Assembly (NCBI GenBank): GCA_022565795.1
Contig: JAIUMA010000001.1
Span: 62,001-126,000 of the forward strand
Reading direction: 5' to 3'
Source: Balneolia bacterium
GTDB taxonomy: Bacteria; Bacteroidota; Rhodothermia; Balneolales; Cyclonatronaceae
Length of the DNA: 64,000 nt
The translations under genes and the position numbers were made by a program. Shown one piece after another: positions 59,731 to 64,000 of the stretch (positions within the stretch are counted from its first letter, which is position 1; each line of letters opens with the position of its first letter). The notes below the pieces were generated by a model that saw only the letters and a program-made list of their open reading frames with translations, was not told the DNA's origin and made no database searches.

Positions 59731-61668
59731 ATGATTATAACTTACCTTTATGCCTTTTTAATACCCATGTTATTGGCACTGCTGATAACGCCGTGGGTTA
59801 TTAAATTTGCGTTTAAAATCGGCGCTACTGATTCGCCCGATGAACGTAAGGTTCACAAAAAAGTAATGCCTCGTATTGGAGGGTTGGCTGTTTTCGTGAG
59901 CATGGCTTTGTCTATTCCGCTCTCTATCGTTCTTTTTCCTGAGCTGCTCGAAGAACTTCTTCTAAATCTTAACAAAACAGCGTTACTCGCTTTTAGTTTC
60001 ACAGCAATATTTGCGCTGGGATTCTGGGATGACATGAAAAACCTGAGTCCTGAAATTAAGTTTGGAATTCAGTTTGCAATTGCAGCTGTTATCTATTTCG
60101 CAGGTTTTAAGATTTCAATGATAACTCACCCGTTTGGTGATGGGCTGCTAAATGTAGAACTCATAGATTTCCCGCTTACGCTGTTATGGATAGTAGGTGT
60201 AACAAACGCATTCAACCTAATCGATGGGCTTGATGGACTAGCTTCGGGAGTTGCGGCTATTGCGTGCCTTTCGATTTTTACTGTTTCTGCTCTTGCTGGA
60301 CAGGTCTGGCCAGCCGTTTTAGCGCTTGTGCTTGCCGGGGCTTTGATAGGCTTTCTCCGGTATAATTTCAACCCTGCAAAAATATTTCTTGGAGACTCAG
60401 GAAGCCTTTTCATCGGTTTTGCTTTGGCTTTATTATCAATACAAAGCACTACAAAAATCACCACAGGTTTTGCTCTGCTTTTTCCTGTCTTGGTACTGGC
60501 CCTGCCAATAACAGATACCATTATCTCAATGGTACGCAGGTTTCTGGGAAGTTACCTGGAGAGGAATCCTTCAAAAGATGAATCTATACTGAAGAAGATT
60601 CATTTTATGTTCAGGCCGGATCGGGCTCATATACACCATCAGTTAATTTCACTGGGACTCACACACAGAAATGCAGTTCTATGTTTATACGGTGTTTCCG
60701 TTCTTTTTGCAATATCTGCTTTTTCCCTGTCCTTACTAATGAGCAGAGAAGGACTTGCCGCAGTTGCCATACTTTCTGGTGTTTTGCTTTTTGTTGGAGT
60801 AAAGAAGCTAAGCTACCATGAGATAGCCATTTTTAACAATGGACTTATGATGCCATTGTATGAGAGATGGATCATAAATCGTTCAGTTTATCTGTATCTC
60901 GTGGATCTGTTTTTCATCGCTGCTGCCGGAATGCTCAGCTATATTCTAATTAGTACGATAAATTCCGGACTAGATACTTTCATACAAAATGAAATTATTC
61001 TGATGCTTTCTCTGGCATCACAGATGGTTGCTTTTTGGGTTCTGGGGCTATACAAAGATGACATTCGCCAGTTTGGTATTGGAAATGCCCTGCACATCGT
61101 TAGCGCTGTCGCTTATGCTGTGGGATTGTCCGGTGTTGTGATCTACTTTGCCGGCTTTACTAATATTCCGGTTCTTTTTGTCTTTCTGGTGATGAATTTC
61201 TATGTACTTCTGAGCTTTGTGCTGGGATTCAGAGTAATGTACAGAGCGCTTCGCTTCTGGTTCAATCGTGAAAAGCGCACTGGTGAACGCGTTTTGATTT
61301 ATGGAGCTAATGACAACGGCCTGATGCTTCTTAATAAACTAAACCACTCCCCTGAGATGCAGATGAAGATTATCGGATTTCTGGATGACGATCAAAAACT
61401 CGAAGGCAAAATCATTAACGGATACCCGATATTAGGTAACCATTGGAAACTGTCTAAAACGCTCGAAAAGCAGAAAATTGATTCTATTTTAATCTGCAAG
61501 GAAGAAATGAAGTCTGAAGACCTGAATCGGATTAAAGACATAGCTCATAGCAAGGGTGTTCAGGTAAAGTGGCTGCATATAAGCATGGAGAGTATTTTTA
61601 AGCTTCCAAAACCTGCAAGTGGTAACATGTGGCCTGTATCGTCAGATACAGCGGTATCATCAAACTAA
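59731..61668 (+). CDS. WecA-type phosphoglycosyltransferase fused to a CapD-N/Rossmann region
   Basis: 645 residues. Residues about 1-345 are a polyprenyl-phosphate HexNAc-1-phosphate transferase: MPRIGGLAVFVSM, LGFWDDMKNLSPEIKFGIQF, VTNAFNLIDGLDGLASGVAAIA, PAKIFLGDSGSLFIGFALA and HIHHQLISLGLTHR, with about 10 helices. Then residues about 375-500 form four more helices and 510-640 a Rossmann domain (RVLIYGANDNGLMLLNKL, KIIGFLDDDQKLEGKIINGYPILG) matching the N-terminal region of WbpM/PglF-type epimerases, without their catalytic SDR domain. It would start the repeat unit on the lipid carrier; the second half may sense a nucleotide. This fusion is not one I recall as common. Confidence 0.88.
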   Translation: MIITYLYAFLIPMLLALLITPWVIKFAFKIGATDSPDERKVHKKVMPRIGGLAVFVSMALSIPLSIVLFPELLEELLLNLNKTALLAFSFTAIFALGFWDDMKNLSPEIKFGIQFAIAAVIYFAGFKISMITHPFGDGLLNVELIDFPLTLLWIVGVTNAFNLIDGLDGLASGVAAIACLSIFTVSALAGQVWPAVLALVLAGALIGFLRYNFNPAKIFLGDSGSLFIGFALALLSIQSTTKITTGFALLFPVLVLALPITDTIISMVRRFLGSYLERNPSKDESILKKIHFMFRPDRAHIHHQLISLGLTHRNAVLCLYGVSVLFAISAFSLSLLMSREGLAAVAILSGVLLFVGVKKLSYHEIAIFNNGLMMPLYERWIINRSVYLYLVDLFFIAAAGMLSYILISTINSGLDTFIQNEIILMLSLASQMVAFWVLGLYKDDIRQFGIGNALHIVSAVAYAVGLSGVVIYFAGFTNIPVLFVFLVMNFYVLLSFVLGFRVMYRALRFWFNREKRTGERVLIYGANDNGLMLLNKLNHSPEMQMKIIGFLDDDQKLEGKIINGYPILGNHWKLSKTLEKQKIDSILICKEEMKSEDLNRIKDIAHSKGVQVKWLHISMESIFKLPKPASGNMWPVSSDTAVSSN

Positions 61669-61704
61669 GAGTACCCAAATATATGATCATAAATATCGAA
61701 GCTT

Positions 61705-62409
61705 ATGAAAAAGATAAGTGGAATTCTCAGATTAATAAGAGAGGGCAAAAGTTCAGTAATTTTTGCTGAAATAAAGAAGAGATTCAAATCTGAATCTATA
61801 TGCTTCGGTCTCAGAAGAGACATGATGAAACCTTTCAAAAACCCTGATGCAAAGATACCCATAAGTGTGAGAAAGATTGAAGCACGGGATACTTCTCACA
61901 TTCTTGATGAAGAGTTCCAAAAAGACGATCCCAGACAGGCTGAATATCAACAGGCGATAATCGACTCTGGGTTGAAAACCGGATATGTAGCAGTAGATGA
62001 GCATGATACGGCTGCTTATATGCAGTACCTTATGGGGGCGGAACAAAACGACCTTATACAGTCTCATTTTAATGGTACATTTCCTGTATTGAAAAACGAC
62101 GAAGGCCTGCTTGAAGCTGCTTTTATGAACCCAAAATTCAGAGGGCAGCGAATTATGCCTGCTGCCATGGCGAGAATTGCCGAGCAGGCTTCCGATCTGG
62201 GACTCAGATGGACGATAACATTCGTGGATGTAACAAACATCCCTTCCCTTAAGGGTTGCCACAGAGCAGGATTTTCTCCTTACATCGTCCGACTCGATAA
62301 GTGGTTTTTGTTTAAACGTACGGTTAGCTACAAACCTATAGAGAGTACTCTGCTTGTGGAGTACGAGCAAAATATGGGCATCAGCCCAGCTGAAACGGTC
62401 TTCGCATGA
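61705..62409 (+). CDS. GNAT family acetyltransferase
   Basis: 234 residues. The N-terminal 60 residues are basic and may be membrane-associated (KKRFKSESICFGLRRDMMKPF); the GNAT fold follows, with IPISVRKIEARDTSHILDEEF, TGYVAVDEHDTAAYMQYLMG, the acetyl-CoA loop LEAAFMNPKFRGQRIMPAAMARIAEQA and DVTNIPSLKGCHRAGFSPY. The R-G-Q-R pattern corresponds to the CoA-binding Q/RxxGxG/A loop, with variation. It overlaps the GH5-like gene by 4 bases. It may acylate a sugar or amino sugar of the EPS repeat. Confidence 0.82.
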   Translation: MKKISGILRLIREGKSSVIFAEIKKRFKSESICFGLRRDMMKPFKNPDAKIPISVRKIEARDTSHILDEEFQKDDPRQAEYQQAIIDSGLKTGYVAVDEHDTAAYMQYLMGAEQNDLIQSHFNGTFPVLKNDEGLLEAAFMNPKFRGQRIMPAAMARIAEQASDLGLRWTITFVDVTNIPSLKGCHRAGFSPYIVRLDKWFLFKRTVSYKPIESTLLVEYEQNMGISPAETVFA

Positions 62410-63716
62410 GTCCATCAATTAGTTATTTTAGTAATATGAAGCTATCACCCCTTAAGTCCTTATACATTTTGATACCAGCTCTAATTATTGCCGGATTAAT
62501 GTTCAACACACCACTCGTCGGTGAAGATACAGAACAAATACCAACTGTAGTTCATGTTGATGACAACATCGACAGAACTGACTTTGTGCAGACTCAAGGC
62601 ACAAATTTTGTTCTAAACGGTGAACGGTTTCAGTTTGTTGGTACAAATGCCTACTACCTCCCCAATTTCCAAAAGCTTAATGAAAATGTGGTAAGACGCG
62701 CATTTGATGTTTTTGAAGAGGCAGGTATTACCGTTGTGAGAATGTGGGCTTTTTATGATGGCTACGACTGCGGGTATAGTAGAAATGACCCGAATGAATC
62801 TGTGATACAAACAGCACCCGGCGTTTATGATGAGCAGGCTTTGCGCTACCTGGATCAGGTAATCGCTGAAGGTAAAAGACGCGGAATCCGTTTCATTTTG
62901 CCTTTTGTTAACTACTGGGATGAACTGGGCGGTATTTGCCAATACAACACATGGGCCGGAGCTGATTCACCGTCCCGAAATATGCAGTTTTTTATCGAAA
63001 ATGAAGAAACGCAAAAGTGGTTTCGTGATTACATAGAAATGTTGTTGAACCGGGTTAATACTGTCACGGGGGTCGCTTATAAAGACGAACCGGCAATTAT
63101 GTCGTGGCAGATTATTAATGAAGGCAGAAATTCCGGACAAGATCCTTCAATCTTAAGAGACTGGTATGCGGAAATGGCGGCTTTCATTAACGAACTTGCC
63201 CCCAAACAACTTTTGGGAACCGGTGAAGAGGGGTTAGATGAAGGTACTCCATCAGTTTATTCTCGCAACCTCTATTCCAATACATACGCCCTTCGCGCAA
63301 ATGAAGGAACTAGCTTTGTTATGAATACTTCGATTCCTGGTATTGACTACGGAAGCGCGCACTGGTATGCCAATGACTTTGGATTTGGTCATGATGCTAA
63401 TGAAGCCAGCATAGTTGCACAAAGCGCGTGGCTAAAAGATCACCAAAGAATTGCAGCTGATGCAGGAAAACCATTTATACTCGGCGAATATGGCTTCCCC
63501 GGTTGGGGCGATGAGCGAGTGATAAGAATGTACGGTGCCTTATGGGCCACCGCTGAAGAGATTGATTTGGACGGTTCACTATTGTGGCAGTTAACAGCAG
63601 ACTATGTGAAATGCTACGAGTATGGCGGTAATATTTGCTGGCCTGGTGCACGGGCTGATCGTGAGCTGTTTGAGATGTTTCGCAATCATCTGGACGTGAT
63701 GCAAAATCCCGAATAA
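62406..63716 (+). CDS. GH5-like (mannanase-type) glycoside hydrolase
   Basis: 436 residues. The ATG at 62406 overlaps the preceding TGA; a signal anchor follows (LYILIPALIIAGLMF, about 20-35). The TIM-barrel core resembles GH5_7 beta-mannanases: NFVLNGERFQFVGTNAYYLP, ITVVRMWAFYDG, FILPFVNYWDELGG, the acid/base region IMSWQIINEGR (usual form WELxNEPR) and the nucleophile region FILGEYGFPGW. Replacement of the proline after NE by glycine is unusual but both glutamates are kept. It is last in the export unit, so it could trim, release or remodel the EPS at the outer face. The gene ends before a clear terminator. Confidence 0.88.
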   Translation: MSPSISYFSNMKLSPLKSLYILIPALIIAGLMFNTPLVGEDTEQIPTVVHVDDNIDRTDFVQTQGTNFVLNGERFQFVGTNAYYLPNFQKLNENVVRRAFDVFEEAGITVVRMWAFYDGYDCGYSRNDPNESVIQTAPGVYDEQALRYLDQVIAEGKRRGIRFILPFVNYWDELGGICQYNTWAGADSPSRNMQFFIENEETQKWFRDYIEMLLNRVNTVTGVAYKDEPAIMSWQIINEGRNSGQDPSILRDWYAEMAAFINELAPKQLLGTGEEGLDEGTPSVYSRNLYSNTYALRANEGTSFVMNTSIPGIDYGSAHWYANDFGFGHDANEASIVAQSAWLKDHQRIAADAGKPFILGEYGFPGWGDERVIRMYGALWATAEEIDLDGSLLWQLTADYVKCYEYGGNICWPGARADRELFEMFRNHLDVMQNPE

Positions 63717-63743
63717 CTAAGTATTTATACCTAATTTTTATCA

Positions 63744-63770
63744 AAAACTGCTTTCTCAGGAGGCAGTTTT
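63744..63770 (+). terminator. Intrinsic terminator at the end of the EPS export unit
   Basis: AAAACTGC / GCAGTTTT, an 8-bp stem with an 11-base loop followed by TTTT, 27 bases after the GH5-like stop. The remaining sequence to 63987 is AT-rich and contains a perfect 14-bp palindrome (TTAAAATATTTTAA, 63864-63877) but no frame I can support. Confidence 0.85.
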
Positions 63771-63987
63771 TTTTATGTACATGTAAAAATATTAAATATT
63801 TTTAATTAAATCTGCGCTTAATTGCTATTAAACAAGGGTATATTGCAAAAGCGACAGGACATATTAAAATATTTTAATTTATTTATTGGGTATAGTCGTA
63901 ACTTTATGGGTAGTAACACAAATTGCAGTAAAACACCCGCTTCTTAAACCTTGCATACTTTGTGCGAAGTAAGTAAGAGCAAGCATT

Positions 63988-64000
63988 ATGAAAAACTCCC
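63988..64000 (+). CDS. Possible start of a gene running off the right edge
   Basis: ATG AAA AAC TCC at the very end of the window has the look of a signal-peptide start (Met-Lys-Asn), but only four codons are visible, so neither the frame nor the product can be judged. Confidence 0.25.

Noticed and set aside
1-64000. tRNA, rRNA, CRISPR arrays, insertion sequences, integrases, prophage
   Set aside because: No cloverleaf-like gap, spaced repeat array or transposase/integrase frame was seen; gene order and style look uniformly chromosomal.

Overview
The window looks like a chromosomal segment of a free-living Gram-negative bacterium of the Bacteroidota/Rhodothermota side, most like a Balneolaceae-type organism. 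This rests on lipoprotein and Omp85-type envelope proteins, an asparaginyl-tRNA synthetase, pyruvoyl polyamine enzymes, a fused 2-oxoacid dehydrogenase E1 and mid-40s GC by eye. It is an inference; no 16S or other marker is present. I see no tRNA, rRNA, CRISPR, insertion sequence or prophage. Genes are tightly packed, with ATGA/TGATG overlaps and clear intrinsic terminators.

Bases 1-36.9 kb are mostly housekeeping. They hold the C-terminal part of a type IA topoisomerase and a DUF445 protein; an Omp85 protein with a polyamine block (speE, pdaD, speD); a fused E1 dehydrogenase; an ECF sigma factor, holA, asnS, an M16 protease, pnp and rpsO; and ribF, truB, rbfA, infB, nusA and rimP, an order close to the classical nusA-infB-rpsO-pnp operon of Bacillus. 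After that come a DUF192 lipoprotein and a three-gene ABC/DUF3299 cassette whose permease carries a large histidine-rich loop, so probably metal-related. Next are class I fructose bisphosphatase, a plant-type ferredoxin-NADP reductase, a pair of M16 proteases (one active, one degenerate), a second fructose bisphosphatase of class III, a DoxX-like protein and adenine deaminase.

Bases 37-63.7 kb are one large exopolysaccharide (EPS) locus made of several transcription units. One unit has a WecG/TagA glycosyltransferase and an Hpt protein. A second is a small NRPS-like module (luciferase-like flavin monooxygenase, amino-acid adenylation enzyme, carrier protein, GNAT-like acyltransferase) next to a divergent formyltransferase. 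A third has a polysaccharide deacetylase, a GT4, a GH9 lipoprotein and a processive GT2. A fourth has Wzz, a BY-kinase-like ATPase, a 54-residue membrane protein, Wzy, Wzx, a GT4 and a CelD/BcsL-type acyltransferase. The fifth, divergent, has a Wza-like exporter, a barrel protein, a degenerate sigma54-activator AAA+ protein, a WecA/CapD-N fusion, a GNAT and a GH5-like hydrolase.

The most striking observation is that the first gene of each of these five units has a sigma54-type -24/-12 element (TGGCA[C/T]-N5-TTG, GG-N10-G spacing) on the correct strand 42-76 bases upstream of the likely start codon. The locus also encodes an activator-like AAA+ protein that lacks GAFTGA, the Walker B glutamate, the arginine fingers and a DNA-binding domain. 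I read this as an RpoN-controlled EPS regulon with a pseudo-activator as a built-in modulator. It shares many gene families with exosortase-A-type EPS loci, but no exosortase is visible here.
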